Shown here: one piece after another, positions 19,322 to 28,426 of the stretch
Numbering within the stretch: the first letter of the stretch is position 1
How the letters are laid out: each line of letters opens with the position of its first letter
Assembly: GCA_046347195.1 (NCBI GenBank)
Contig: JAXMGQ010000024.1
Coordinates: forward strand, 11,161 to 75,160
DNA from: TMP-86 sp046347195
GTDB taxonomy: Bacteria > Pseudomonadota > Gammaproteobacteria > Steroidobacterales > Steroidobacteraceae
Direction: 5' to 3'
DNA: 64,000 nt
The notes under the pieces: generated by a model
Seen by the model: only the letters and a program-made list of their open reading frames with translations
The model's database searches: none
What the model was told of the DNA's origin: nothing
Translations under genes and position numbers: made by a program

Positions 19322-19972
19322 ATGAAGCGCTGGCTCGGCTGCCTGGTCTTGCTCCCCGCCCTGGCCCTTGCAAAGCCCTGGTGGATGCAGGGCAGCCAGG
19401 CCCCGGAAGGCGATTTTCTTCCACCAGATGAAGCATTTAGGGTCACCGCCCGGGTCGATGGCGCGCTGTTGCGGGTGCACTGGGACATCGCCGACGGGTA
19501 TTACCTGTACCGCAGCAAATTCGACATAACGGCCCAGAGCCCGGGCCTCAGCGTCGAGCCCGCCGTGTTTCCGCCCGGTATCCCACGCACCGATGCCTGG
19601 TTCGGATCGCAGGAGATCTTCCAGCACGACGTCGAGGCGCTGGTGGGATTCCGTCGCACCGACGGCGGCGCCCACCCACTGCAGATCCGGGTTGCCTACC
19701 AGGGCTGCGCCGAAGCGGGCCTGTGTTATCCCTTGCTGATCAAGGTGCTCGGTCCGGACGCCAGGGCGATGCCCATGGCCTCGCCGGCGATCACACCCGC
19801 GCACCTGCCGGCACGGTCACCGGCGGCAGCCTCGCCGGCGGCAGCCGCGCCGGCTGCAACCCGCGCACACGACTCCACGGCCTGGCCCGCGGGAATCACC
19901 CTGGCCGGGGTTCTGCTTTTCTTCCTCTCGGGGATGGCGCTGCGACGCATCCATCCGGACACCTCGCTGTGA
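19322..19972 (+). CDS. DsbD alpha-domain (N-terminal) protein with a C-terminal membrane anchor
   Basis: A 216-residue protein with signal peptide (MKRWLGCLVLLPALALA), one periplasmic immunoglobulin-like domain and a single C-terminal membrane segment at about 189-206. The domain matches nDsbD: YYLYRSKFDI and QGCAEAGLCYP with the redox pair C129/C135 spaced as in DsbD. The linker is Ala/Pro-rich. The membrane electron-transfer (CcdA-like) and thioredoxin-like domains of full DsbD are missing. It overlaps the TlpA-like gene by 4 bp (GTGA), so it probably passes electrons to or from that thioredoxin. An electron donor in the membrane must be encoded elsewhere. Confidence 0.85.
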   Translation: MKRWLGCLVLLPALALAKPWWMQGSQAPEGDFLPPDEAFRVTARVDGALLRVHWDIADGYYLYRSKFDITAQSPGLSVEPAVFPPGIPRTDAWFGSQEIFQHDVEALVGFRRTDGGAHPLQIRVAYQGCAEAGLCYPLLIKVLGPDARAMPMASPAITPAHLPARSPAAASPAAAAPAATRAHDSTAWPAGITLAGVLLFFLSGMALRRIHPDTSL

Positions 19973-20646
19973 CGAGGTCCGTGCGGCTGGCGCTGCTGGT
20001 CGCCATGGCCGTTGTCGCCGGCTGGGGCGGCGCCCTCGCGTTCAGCTGGCTGCATCCGGAGCCCCTCGCCGCCGCACCCGGCTTCCCGCCGCCGGATTCC
20101 GCTGCACCAGTGGAAGCTCCCAGGGCCGGTGTGCAGGCCTCCCCGGGGATACCCGAGCGGCTGCCGGACTTCAGTCTCGCCGACCTTGCCGGAACCTCGA
20201 CGCCCGTGACCCGCTGGCAGGGTCACCCGCTGATGTTGAATTTCTGGGCCACCTGGTGCGCTCCTTGCCGACGTGAGATCCCGTTGCTGCAGAGCCTGCA
20301 CCGCGAACGCGCGGCATCCGGCCTCACGGTGATCGGCATCGCCGTGGACTTCCCCGACAAGGTGCTGAAGTTCCGTGATGAGATGCGGATCGGCTACCCG
20401 CTGCTGGCGGGCGAGCAGGATGCCCTGGACCTGATCGCGAAACTGGGCGTGGCCTCCCCCGCCTTTCCGTTCACCGTGTTCACCGACCGGCAGGGGCGCA
20501 TCGTCACGCTGTACCTGGGCGAGCTGAAGCGCCCCGTGGCCGAGGCCATCCTCGCCACCGTATCGCAGGTCGATCAGGGCTCGATCGCCCTGCCCGCGGC
20601 CCGCGAGCGCATCGCGGCCGAGGTGCGAAAACTGCGAGGCGAATAG
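19969..20646 (+). CDS. Membrane-anchored TlpA/ResA-type thioredoxin
   Basis: A 225-residue protein with an N-terminal membrane anchor (residues about 5-28), a Pro/Ala-rich linker and a thioredoxin fold with the active site WCAPC (C97, C100) in the stretch NFWATWCAPCRRE. It would act as a periplasmic thiol-disulfide reductase, for example in cytochrome c maturation or protein disulfide handling. The GTG start at 19969 overlaps the stop of the DsbD-like gene, so the two are translationally coupled and likely functional partners. Confidence 0.88.
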   Translation: MTRSVRLALLVAMAVVAGWGGALAFSWLHPEPLAAAPGFPPPDSAAPVEAPRAGVQASPGIPERLPDFSLADLAGTSTPVTRWQGHPLMLNFWATWCAPCRREIPLLQSLHRERAASGLTVIGIAVDFPDKVLKFRDEMRIGYPLLAGEQDALDLIAKLGVASPAFPFTVFTDRQGRIVTLYLGELKRPVAEAILATVSQVDQGSIALPAARERIAAEVRKLRGE

Positions 20647-20720
20647 CGCCGCACCGCTTACTTCTCCCGCTTCCTGAGCCGCAAGCTGGATGCATTCAAG
20701 GCGATCACTCGCGTGTGGTC

Positions 20721-21620
20721 TCAAGCTCGCTCGGGCAAGCGAAGTGATCGCGCAAAGTCGAGCACGCGAGCCGCGCTGTGCCTGGCGCCGGCAGCCTCGA
20801 AAACGAGGCCGCCGTGCGTGAACGGGGCGCTTTCCCACTGTCCATTCGGAGCCGCCTGCGCGCGGTGCGCCTCTTGCATGAAATGAACGATGGCCTGCGA
20901 CTTCTTCCGGGACGGCAGAATCCGAGCGAGAAAGCCACTCTGCTCCGGCAATCTGGAAGCACTGATCACGAGGCGCGGCGGCATGGATTTGGCTTGCGCA
21001 ATCGCCGCTTGAAACTCTCCGATCTGGTCAAGCTCGAGAAACGCATTGCGCATCGAAACCGGAGAATGCAGCGCGGTCTTGCGCAGCAGTTCCGCCTCGG
21101 CAGGCGGCAGTGCTCTTGCTATTGCTCTATAGACAGGATCCGGAAGACCCAGTCGCGACATGAAGGTCGTGATGCGCGTGACCAGCTTCATGGTGCTTAC
21201 CATCTTCATGGCGAATGGGCTCTCGCGCGACGGCGTCGCGTCCAACTGCACGTATCCAACCACGCACCGTGGCTTCTGTGCAGCGTGCAATGCGCACATG
21301 AGGCCGCCGTAGGACTGACCAACGACGACGATCGGTGTTTCGATACCCAGTGCGGCCAACATTGCCTCGAACTGATCGCTCAGGCTTCGTGCGCTTTTCG
21401 GCGCTTCAAGTGTGCTGCCGCCGATTCCGGCGCGGTTGTAGAACAAGAGCCGGGCGTGCGGCGCGAGTTCGCGCTCGACCCAGATCCAGTAGTGGTACGA
21501 CGCACTCCAACCGTTCTCGAACACGATGACGGGCAAGGTCGTCTCTTGTCCCACCAATCGGTAGCGAAGTGAAGCTCCTGGAACCTGGACCACACCTTCT
21601 TCGGTCTTGAATTCATCCAT
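20721..21620 (-). CDS. Alpha/beta fold hydrolase
   Basis: A 299-residue hydrolase with the nucleophile elbow GQSYGG (S103), the oxyanion-region ENGWSASYHYW and YNRAGIGGS typical of small alpha/beta hydrolases; the C-terminal THGGLVFEAAG holds a candidate catalytic His. No signal peptide, so cytoplasmic. The substrate is unknown. By eye its codon use is less GC-rich than neighbouring genes, which hints at later acquisition. It lies 21 bases downstream of the OFA transporter on the same strand and may be co-transcribed. Confidence 0.85.
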   Translation of the reverse strand: MDEFKTEEGVVQVPGASLRYRLVGQETTLPVIVFENGWSASYHYWIWVERELAPHARLLFYNRAGIGGSTLEAPKSARSLSDQFEAMLAALGIETPIVVVGQSYGGLMCALHAAQKPRCVVGYVQLDATPSRESPFAMKMVSTMKLVTRITTFMSRLGLPDPVYRAIARALPPAEAELLRKTALHSPVSMRNAFLELDQIGEFQAAIAQAKSMPPRLVISASRLPEQSGFLARILPSRKKSQAIVHFMQEAHRAQAAPNGQWESAPFTHGGLVFEAAGARHSAARVLDFARSLRLPERA

Positions 21621-21641
21621 CGCTTTGATGCCCGCCGACAG

Positions 21642-23249
21642 TCAGGAACGGAAATGGAACAGCAACACCGCCTGCTGCAGCGTGATGACGAATCCCCATC
21701 CCAGCGGCAGCAGCACCGCCGCCCATGCGAGCAGCAGCAGGGGCGCGCGGGTCGTGCCCGGTGCCGCGGCAGCGCCGCCGCCGGCCCCCACCGGCACCGC
21801 CGCGTGCGGTTCCTCGACGAAGGCATCATCGGCGACCGGGCGGACCCAGAAGTTGCACAGCAGGCCCACCAGCAGCAGCCCGGCCAGCAGGTACATGGTC
21901 ACGCTGTAGCTCGCGGCCCGCGCGACGCCGTGATCGATCTGGTATTCGCGGATGTAGTTCACCAGCAGCGGTCCGAGAACGCCAGCCGTGGACCAGGCGG
22001 TGAGCAGTCGCCCATGGATCGCGCCGACCATGCGGGTGCCGAACAGGTCGGCGAGATACGCCGGCACCGTGGAAAAGCCCCCGCCATACATCGACAGGAT
22101 CACGCAGAAGGCGGCAATGAATCCGGTCAGCGAACCGGCGCGGGCGCTCAAGGGTACCGAGGCGTACAGGCCCATGCCGAGCACGAAGAACACGGCATAC
22201 GTCGTCTTGCGGCCCAGGTAATCGGACAGGGAGGCCCAGAAGAATCGCCCGGCGATGTTGAACAGGGACAGGAGCCCGGTGAACCCGGCCGCCAGGGTGG
22301 CAATCTGCGCCTTCTGCGCGCTGTCGAGCTCGGTGAACGACTGGGTGGTGCCGATCAGCCGTCCGCCGAACACTTCCTGCAGCAGGGGTGATGCCATGCC
22401 GAGGATGCCGATGCCAGCCGTGACGTTCAGGCACAGCACCGCCCATACGAGCCAGAACTGCCGGGTGCGCCAGGCCCGTTGCAGGGGCACGTACCGGTGG
22501 ATGGCCGGGGCACTGGTTTCGGGCATGCCCGCCGGCCGCCAGCCTTCCGGCGGGAGCCGGTAGCCGAACGCCCCACCCATCATGTAGATGAAGTAGATCC
22601 CGGCCAACACCACGAAGGTCTGCCACACCCCCACGGACGTTGAGCTGGCGAACAGCTTCATCAGGCGATCGGCCAGCGGCGCGCCGATCATGGCGCCACC
22701 GCCGAATCCCATGATGGCCATGCCCGTGGCCATGCCGCGCCGGTCCGGAAACCAGCGGATCAACGTGGACACTGGTGAGATGTAGCCGAGTCCGAGACCG
22801 ATCCCACCGATGACACCGCTCCCCAGCCAGAGCATCCAGAGCTGGTGCAGGTACACGCCGGCGGCGGAGATCAGCAAGCCTCCGCACCAGCAGAGCGCGG
22901 AGACACTGGCCGCGAGCCGCGGGCCCACGCGTTCGAGCCAGCCGCCCCAGATCGCCGCTGCCGAGCCGAGGAACACGAAGAACAAGGTGTACATCCAGCC
23001 CAGTTCGGTGATCTTCCAGTCGCATGCCGTGGAGAAGATGCGCGCGACCAGGGAGATCGATGCACCGCACTCGGCGGTGTGTTCGATGCCGAGCGCATGC
23101 GAGAGCGGCAGCCAGAACACGGAAAACCCGTAAGCCACGCCGATGCACAGGTGGATGGCCAGCGCGGCGGGCGGCACCAGCCAGCGGTTGAACCCGGGTT
23201 TCGCGATGATGCGCTGCTTGGTGAACAATCCCTCGAGGACTTCCCCCAT
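21642..23249 (-). CDS. OFA-type major facilitator transporter (oxalate/formate antiporter family)
   Basis: A 535-residue inner-membrane transporter with about twelve helices plus a further hydrophobic segment at the C-terminus (LLLLAWAAVLLPLGWGF). OFA features are IHLCIGVAYGFSVFW in helix 1, GGIGLGLGYISPVSTLIRWFPDRRG in the first half, and GRFFWASLSDYLGRK in the second. The family exchanges or takes up small carboxylates such as oxalate, formate, pyruvate or lactate; the substrate here is unknown. The ATG at 23249 begins MGEVLEGLFTKQR; upstream in-frame codons do not look coding. Confidence 0.88.
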   Translation of the reverse strand: MGEVLEGLFTKQRIIAKPGFNRWLVPPAALAIHLCIGVAYGFSVFWLPLSHALGIEHTAECGASISLVARIFSTACDWKITELGWMYTLFFVFLGSAAAIWGGWLERVGPRLAASVSALCWCGGLLISAAGVYLHQLWMLWLGSGVIGGIGLGLGYISPVSTLIRWFPDRRGMATGMAIMGFGGGAMIGAPLADRLMKLFASSTSVGVWQTFVVLAGIYFIYMMGGAFGYRLPPEGWRPAGMPETSAPAIHRYVPLQRAWRTRQFWLVWAVLCLNVTAGIGILGMASPLLQEVFGGRLIGTTQSFTELDSAQKAQIATLAAGFTGLLSLFNIAGRFFWASLSDYLGRKTTYAVFFVLGMGLYASVPLSARAGSLTGFIAAFCVILSMYGGGFSTVPAYLADLFGTRMVGAIHGRLLTAWSTAGVLGPLLVNYIREYQIDHGVARAASYSVTMYLLAGLLLVGLLCNFWVRPVADDAFVEEPHAAVPVGAGGGAAAAPGTTRAPLLLLAWAAVLLPLGWGFVITLQQAVLLFHFRS

Positions 23250-23672
23250 GGCTGCTCTCTTGCTTGTTCGTGATGGAGATGAGCGCCTTGCGGCGGCCCT
23301 TTCGCAGATCCGCGGCCGGGTCATTATTAACATGTTCCCCGCCCCGGGGTCATCGCCCAGCGGATTCGGGACCGGAGCCGGTAGGCGCCGGGTTGGTTGC
23401 AGTTCGCGTCCAATTGAACCATGATCGGCGCAATCGCCTTTGGGAAGGCCTTGCTCCCGTGGCGCCACCCCAGTCTGGATCCCGCACACCGGCGAGGCAC
23501 CCTGAGCGCGCCAACCGCTTCCCGGTCTCGGACAGGTTGCAGGATTTCCCTCACAATAGCGTACTGATCGCCGTTTTTCGACGCGGATCGATGCAAAATC
23601 TTGCACGTTCCGCCGGGAATCTGGTTAACATCGAGCACCTTCGTGACGCCAGGCGCCCTGCGAACAACCATC
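23250..23672. other. 423-bp divergent intergenic region between the OFA transporter and aroQ
   Basis: No convincing gene is seen. Toward aroQ a possible promoter is TTGCAC (near 23601), about 18 bases, TTAACA. Toward the transporter, an AT-rich stretch around 23322-23335 (on the minus strand AACATGTTAATAATGAC) stands out and could hold a -10 box or regulator site. Neither is certain. Confidence 0.35.
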
Positions 23673-24116
23673 GTGGCCCGCATTCTGCTGATCAACGGCC
23701 CCAACCTGAACCTGCTCGGCACGCGCGAGCCGGAAGTCTATGGGCGGGAAACGCTGCCGCAGATCGAGGCCCGGCTGCGCGGGCTCGCCGAGCGCAGCCA
23801 ACACGAGTTGCAGGCCTTCCAGAGCAACGCCGAGCACGCGCTGATCGAGCGCATTCACGCGGCGCGGCAGGATGGCACGGCCTTCATCCTCATCAATCCG
23901 GGCGCGCTCACCCACACCAGCATCGGGCTGCGCGACGCGCTGCTCGGCGTCGGGCTGCCCTTCATCGAGGTGCACCTGAGCAACGTGTTCGCGCGCGAGA
24001 GCTTCCGGCACCACTCCTTCCTGTCGGACATCGCGGTGGGCTGCATCGTCGGCCTGGGCGCGCAGGGCTATGAACTGGCGCTGGAAGCGGCGATGCGCCG
24101 CGTGCGCGCCGGCTGA
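23673..24116 (+). CDS. aroQ: Type II 3-dehydroquinate dehydratase
   Basis: A 147-residue shikimate-pathway enzyme (3-dehydroquinate to 3-dehydroshikimate). ILLINGPNLNLLGTREPEVYG with its catalytic Tyr, the INPGALTHTS loop and the IEVHLSNVFARESFRHHS lid are all present. The GTG start at 23673 places the conserved strand at the N-terminus; no ATG is available there. First gene of the conserved aroQ-accB-accC-prmA run. Confidence 0.97.
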   Translation: MARILLINGPNLNLLGTREPEVYGRETLPQIEARLRGLAERSQHELQAFQSNAEHALIERIHAARQDGTAFILINPGALTHTSIGLRDALLGVGLPFIEVHLSNVFARESFRHHSFLSDIAVGCIVGLGAQGYELALEAAMRRVRAG

Positions 24117-24161
24117 CCGGCATCGATCCGTACTGACGCATTTCGAAAAGGGTACACGGCA

Positions 24162-24635
24162 ATGGACATTCGCAAGGTCAAGAAACTGATCGAGCTGCTC
24201 GAGGAATCCGGCATCGCGGAACTCGAGATCTCGGAGGGCGAGGAATCGGTGCGAATCAGCCGCTATCCCCGCGGCGGCGCCCCGGCAGCGGTGCAGGTGG
24301 CGCAGGTCCCGGCCGCGCTGCCGATGTCCGCACCGCCGGCCGCCCTGGCCGCCCAGCTACCCGCCCCGGCCACCTCGCCGGGCTCGCCCGCCGGCAAGGA
24401 TGGCAGCACCGTGTCCTCTCCGATGGTCGGCACCTACTACTCGGCGCCCTCGCCCGGCGCCAAGTCCTTCGTGGAGCTGGGCATGGACATCAAGGTCGGA
24501 CAGGTGCTGTGCATCATCGAGGCGATGAAGATGATGAACCAGATCGAGTCCGAGAAGGCTGGCCGCATCACGGCCATCCTCGCGAAGAACGGGGACCCGG
24601 TGGAATTCGGCCAGCCCCTGTTCATCATCGAGTGA
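24162..24635 (+). CDS. accB: Biotin carboxyl carrier protein of acetyl-CoA carboxylase
   Basis: A 157-residue carrier. An N-terminal helix pair (MDIRKVKKLIELLEESGI) for AccC contact, an Ala/Pro-rich linker, and a C-terminal biotinyl domain with EAMKMMN, K123 being the biotin site; the thumb-type SSPMVGTYYSAPSPGAK stretch is also there. Works with AccC to start fatty-acid synthesis. 45 bases after aroQ and 52 before accC. Confidence 0.98.
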   Translation: MDIRKVKKLIELLEESGIAELEISEGEESVRISRYPRGGAPAAVQVAQVPAALPMSAPPAALAAQLPAPATSPGSPAGKDGSTVSSPMVGTYYSAPSPGAKSFVELGMDIKVGQVLCIIEAMKMMNQIESEKAGRITAILAKNGDPVEFGQPLFIIE

Positions 24636-24687
24636 TCACCATGCAAGGATCCTCGCGCCCTCGCCCGCCCCTGGCCGTGCTCCCGCA

Positions 24688-26031
24688 ATGATCGAGAAAG
24701 TCGTCATCGCCAACCGGGGCGAGATCGCCCTGCGCATCCTGCGCGCCTGCCGCGAGCTCGGCATCAAGACCGTTGCCGTCCATTCGACGGCCGACTACAA
24801 CACCAAGCACGTGCTGCTCGCCGACGAGACCGTGTGCATCGGGCCGGCTCAGTCCGCGAACTCCTACCTCAACATGCCGGCGATCATCAGCGCCGCCGAG
24901 GTGACCGATGCGGTGGCCATCCATCCCGGCTATGGCTTCCTGTCGGAGAACGCGGACTTCGCCGAACGCGTGGAGAAGAGCGGCTTCATCTTCGTCGGGC
25001 CCCGGGCGGAGACGATCCGCACCATGGGTGACAAGGTGTCGGCGATCCGCGTGATGAAGGCCGCCGGCGTGCCTTGCGTGCCGGGCTCCGACGGTCCGCT
25101 GGGGAACGACGCCGACGAGAACTTCCGCATCGCCAAGGACATCGGCTATCCCATCATCATCAAGGCCTCGGGCGGCGGCGGCGGACGCGGCATGCGGGTG
25201 GTGCACACCGATGCCTCGCTCCTCTCCTCCATCACCGTGACGCAGTCGGAGGCGCTGGCCGCCTTCGGCAACCCGCAGGTCTACATGGAGAAGTTCCTCG
25301 AACGCCCGCGCCACATCGAGTTCCAGGTACTGGCGGACAACCACGGCAACACCATCCACCTGGGCGAGCGCGACTGCTCGATGCAGCGCCGCCACCAGAA
25401 GGTGATGGAAGAAGCCCCGGCGCCCGGCTTGTCGGCCAGGCAACGCAAGCAGATGGGCGAACGCTGCGTCGCGGCCTGCAAGGCCGTGGGTTATCGCAAC
25501 GCCGGCACACTGGAGTTCCTCTATCAGGACGGGGAGTTCTACTTCATCGAGATGAACACACGGGTGCAGGTGGAGCATCCGGTCACGGAACTGGTCACCG
25601 GCATCGACATCGTCAAGGCACAGCTGCTGATCGCCGCCGGCGAGAAGCTGGCCTACACCCAGAACGACATCCAGATCCGCGGCCATGCGCTCGAATGCCG
25701 CATCAACGCGGAGGATCCGAAGACCTTCATGCCGAGCCCGGGACCCATCCGGCTGTGGCACGCGCCTGGCGGCCCGGGCATCCGCGTGGACAGCCACGTG
25801 TACACGGGCTACCAGGTGCCGCCTTTCTATGACTCGATGATCGGCAAGGTGATCTCGCACGGCGATACGCGCGATACCGCCATCGCCCGCATGCGCAATG
25901 CGCTGGCCGAGATGGTGGTGGAAGGCATCAGGACCAACATCCCCCTGCACCAGGAAATCTGCAATCACTCGGCCTTCCGGCAGGGTGGCACCGACATCCA
26001 TTACCTGGAGCGCCGCCTCGGGCTGAAGTAG
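24688..26031 (+). CDS. accC: Biotin carboxylase subunit of acetyl-CoA carboxylase
   Basis: A 447-residue ATP-grasp enzyme that carboxylates the biotin on AccB. MIEKVVIANRGEIALRILRA, the Gly-rich lid KASGGGGGRGMR, EKFLERPRHIEFQ and EMNTRVQVEHPVTE are diagnostic. Length is standard. The carboxyltransferase subunits AccA and AccD are not in the window, as usual. Confidence 0.99.
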   Translation: MIEKVVIANRGEIALRILRACRELGIKTVAVHSTADYNTKHVLLADETVCIGPAQSANSYLNMPAIISAAEVTDAVAIHPGYGFLSENADFAERVEKSGFIFVGPRAETIRTMGDKVSAIRVMKAAGVPCVPGSDGPLGNDADENFRIAKDIGYPIIIKASGGGGGRGMRVVHTDASLLSSITVTQSEALAAFGNPQVYMEKFLERPRHIEFQVLADNHGNTIHLGERDCSMQRRHQKVMEEAPAPGLSARQRKQMGERCVAACKAVGYRNAGTLEFLYQDGEFYFIEMNTRVQVEHPVTELVTGIDIVKAQLLIAAGEKLAYTQNDIQIRGHALECRINAEDPKTFMPSPGPIRLWHAPGGPGIRVDSHVYTGYQVPPFYDSMIGKVISHGDTRDTAIARMRNALAEMVVEGIRTNIPLHQEICNHSAFRQGGTDIHYLERRLGLK

Positions 26032-26071
26032 CCGGTCGCGGGCCGGTTTCCCGCTCCCAAGGTACCCTTTC

Positions 26072-26971
26072 GTGTCCTACGTGCAGGTCGAATTCCCGCT
26101 CGGAACCGCCGACGGCGAGCGCATCGCCGCGGCGCTCGAGCAACTCGGCGCCTTGTCGGTGACCTTCCTGGACCGGGGCGATGAGCCCGTGCTCGAACCG
26201 ATGCCCGGCGAAGTGCGGCTGTGGCGCGACACCCTGGTGCGCGCCCTGTTCGACGCCACCTTGCCGGCGCCACGGCGGCTGGAGCAGGTGCGCGAGCGGC
26301 TTGCGCCCGAGGCCTCGCACGCGGCACGCGTGGAAGTGCTCGCGGAGCGGGCGTGGGAGCGCGAATGGCTGCGTCATTTCCACCCGCTGCGTTTCGGACG
26401 GCGGCTGTACGTGTACCCCACGGCCTGGGAAGAACCTCCGCCTGAGGGTGCGATCGTGGTGTGGCTGGATCCGGGACTGGCGTTCGGGACGGGTACGCAC
26501 CCGACCACCGCCCTTTGCCTGGAGGCAATCGACTCCATCGACTGGAAGGGCCGGACCCTGGTCGACTACGGCTGTGGCTCCGGGATCCTCGCCATCGCGG
26601 CGGTGAAGCTCGGCGCCGCCTCGGCGATCGCGGTGGACCTCGACCCCCAAGCCTTGCTCGCGCTGGCCGAAAACGCGCGCCGCAACGAGGTATCGGATAA
26701 GATCACGCCACAGGGCGTGCAGGCGCCGATCGATCCCGTGCACTGCGTGGTCGCGAACATCCTGGCGCAACCCTTGATCGACCTCGCGGGCCGGCTGGGG
26801 GCCGCCTGCCGGGACGAAGGGCTAATGATCCTGTCGGGGATTCTCGAGTCCCAGGCCGGGGCCGTGCTGGCCGCCTATGCGGCAGCCTTCCGGCTGTTGG
26901 AGCATCGCCGCCGGGACGGCTGGTCCTGCCTGTACCTGCGGAAAGCCCGTTCGCAACCCGGCGCGGACTGA
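26072..26971 (+). CDS. prmA: Ribosomal protein L11 methyltransferase
   Basis: A 299-residue SAM-dependent methyltransferase that trimethylates L11. An N-terminal substrate domain (SYVQVEFPLG) is followed by the catalytic domain with DPGLAFGTGTHPTT and motif I DYGCGSGIL (165-173), and VVANILAQPLIDLA with the family's N-x-L/P-type motif. Starts at GTG 26072. Forty bases after accC, a conserved neighbour. Confidence 0.97.
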   Translation: MSYVQVEFPLGTADGERIAAALEQLGALSVTFLDRGDEPVLEPMPGEVRLWRDTLVRALFDATLPAPRRLEQVRERLAPEASHAARVEVLAERAWEREWLRHFHPLRFGRRLYVYPTAWEEPPPEGAIVVWLDPGLAFGTGTHPTTALCLEAIDSIDWKGRTLVDYGCGSGILAIAAVKLGAASAIAVDLDPQALLALAENARRNEVSDKITPQGVQAPIDPVHCVVANILAQPLIDLAGRLGAACRDEGLMILSGILESQAGAVLAAYAAAFRLLEHRRRDGWSCLYLRKARSQPGAD

Positions 26972-27037
26972 AGCAACGTCGGTGCACCGTCGCGCCCTCG
27001 CCGGTACGATCGGCTCGAGCGCAGGAGATCCAGCAAC

Positions 27038-28426
27038 TTGTTCACCCAGTGCCCCGCCTGCGAGACCATCTTCAAGCTGTCGGCCGAGGTGCTGCGGGCG
27101 GCCGCGGGCGAGGTGCGATGCGGTCGCTGCGGCGAGGTGTTCAACGCCCTGCGCAGCCTCGCGGAGGAACCCCGTGCCTTCACCTCGGGCGAGTCCGCCG
27201 AAGAGCAGGAGGCGCGTGCCGACCGGATCCTGCGCTCGCCCCCGCCGGAAGCCCCCGCCGCGACCGACCAGCCGCTCGAGATCGAAGGCGCACCGGGGCC
27301 GCAGATCGCACAGCTCGAGATCCAGGGCGCCGAAGAGATGATGGCCTGGAACGAGGAAGATCCGCCCGCCCCGTTCGACACCCCCGAGGCGAGCACGGCC
27401 GATGCAGCGCCGCGGGGTGATGAGCCGGGTGGCCTCGAACACGCCATCACCGCCTCGGATGAAGCCGACGCCCTCGATGTCCAGGATGCCGGTTCGCCGG
27501 CACCGTCGGGCGATCTCGAACTCTCCGACGATCGCTCGCTCGAGTTCACCCTCCCGCCGGGCGAACTGGATCGCATCTTCGTCGCGGCGCGCCCCTCGCA
27601 TTTCGAACCTCGCCGCCAGCCCCTGGCGCTGCAGGGGCTGGAGAATCTTGCGCCCGCATCGCCCCGGTCCCTGCGGCCCGAGCCCGCGCTCGCACCCGAG
27701 GTGGCGCCGGACGCGGGCGCCGAGGTGCCGCCGGCCGACACCGGCGGGATCGACGATGCCATGGAGCATGACATCGATGCCGTGGAGGCACCGGCCGCAG
27801 AGCCAGCGGCAGCCCCCGCAGCGCCAGTTCCCGGGACCCGTCCGAAGGACTGGATCGGGCAGATCATGCCGACGCTGCGAGTCGAGGACCTGGAAGCAGC
27901 GCCCGCGCCCCACCGGGGCGCCTGGATCGCGGCCTGCATCCTGTTCGCCGTGCTGCTGCTCGGGCAGCTCGCGCACCAGCATCGCGATGCGCTGGCGCAG
28001 GCCCCCGGCATCGGCCCTGCACTGCGTTCGCTGTACCAGGCCACCGGCCATCCGATCCCGCTGCAGATGAACCTCGCCGCCTTCGAGGTGCGCCAGTGGG
28101 GAGTGACGGGCGATGCCAACGCCAGCGGCACGCTGCGCGTGCGTGCCAGCCTCATCAACACGGGTCCCGAACCGCAACCGTATCCGCTGCTGCGGTTGAC
28201 GCTCGCGGACCGCTTCGGCACGCGGGTGGGCGCGCGCGATTTCCAGCCCGCGGAGTATCTGCGCCACGTTCCGCCACGGCCGCTCGATCCGGGCGAGCGC
28301 GCCGATGCGCTGATCGAGATCGTCGATCCCGGCAAGAGCGCCGAAGGGTTCGAGATCGACGTCTGCCAGCGAGGCCTCGCGGCTCAGGTGACCTGCGCCA
28401 ACGATTCTCCCGCGCACGCCCGATGA
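27038..28426 (+). CDS. DUF3426 membrane protein with MJ0042-type zinc ribbon
   Basis: A 462-residue protein. The N-terminal zinc ribbon has CPAC (C5, C8) and CGRC (C28, C31). A long acidic, Pro/Ala-rich low-complexity stretch follows, then one membrane helix at about 294-311 and a C-terminal beta-rich DUF3426 domain (AFEVRQWGVTGDANASGTL onward). Such proteins are routinely encoded beside prmA and fis in gamma- and betaproteobacteria; their role is unknown. The TTG start at 27038 has AGGAG about ten bases upstream. It overlaps dusB by 4 bp (ATGA). Confidence 0.88.
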   Translation: MFTQCPACETIFKLSAEVLRAAAGEVRCGRCGEVFNALRSLAEEPRAFTSGESAEEQEARADRILRSPPPEAPAATDQPLEIEGAPGPQIAQLEIQGAEEMMAWNEEDPPAPFDTPEASTADAAPRGDEPGGLEHAITASDEADALDVQDAGSPAPSGDLELSDDRSLEFTLPPGELDRIFVAARPSHFEPRRQPLALQGLENLAPASPRSLRPEPALAPEVAPDAGAEVPPADTGGIDDAMEHDIDAVEAPAAEPAAAPAAPVPGTRPKDWIGQIMPTLRVEDLEAAPAPHRGAWIAACILFAVLLLGQLAHQHRDALAQAPGIGPALRSLYQATGHPIPLQMNLAAFEVRQWGVTGDANASGTLRVRASLINTGPEPQPYPLLRLTLADRFGTRVGARDFQPAEYLRHVPPRPLDPGERADALIEIVDPGKSAEGFEIDVCQRGLAAQVTCANDSPAHAR

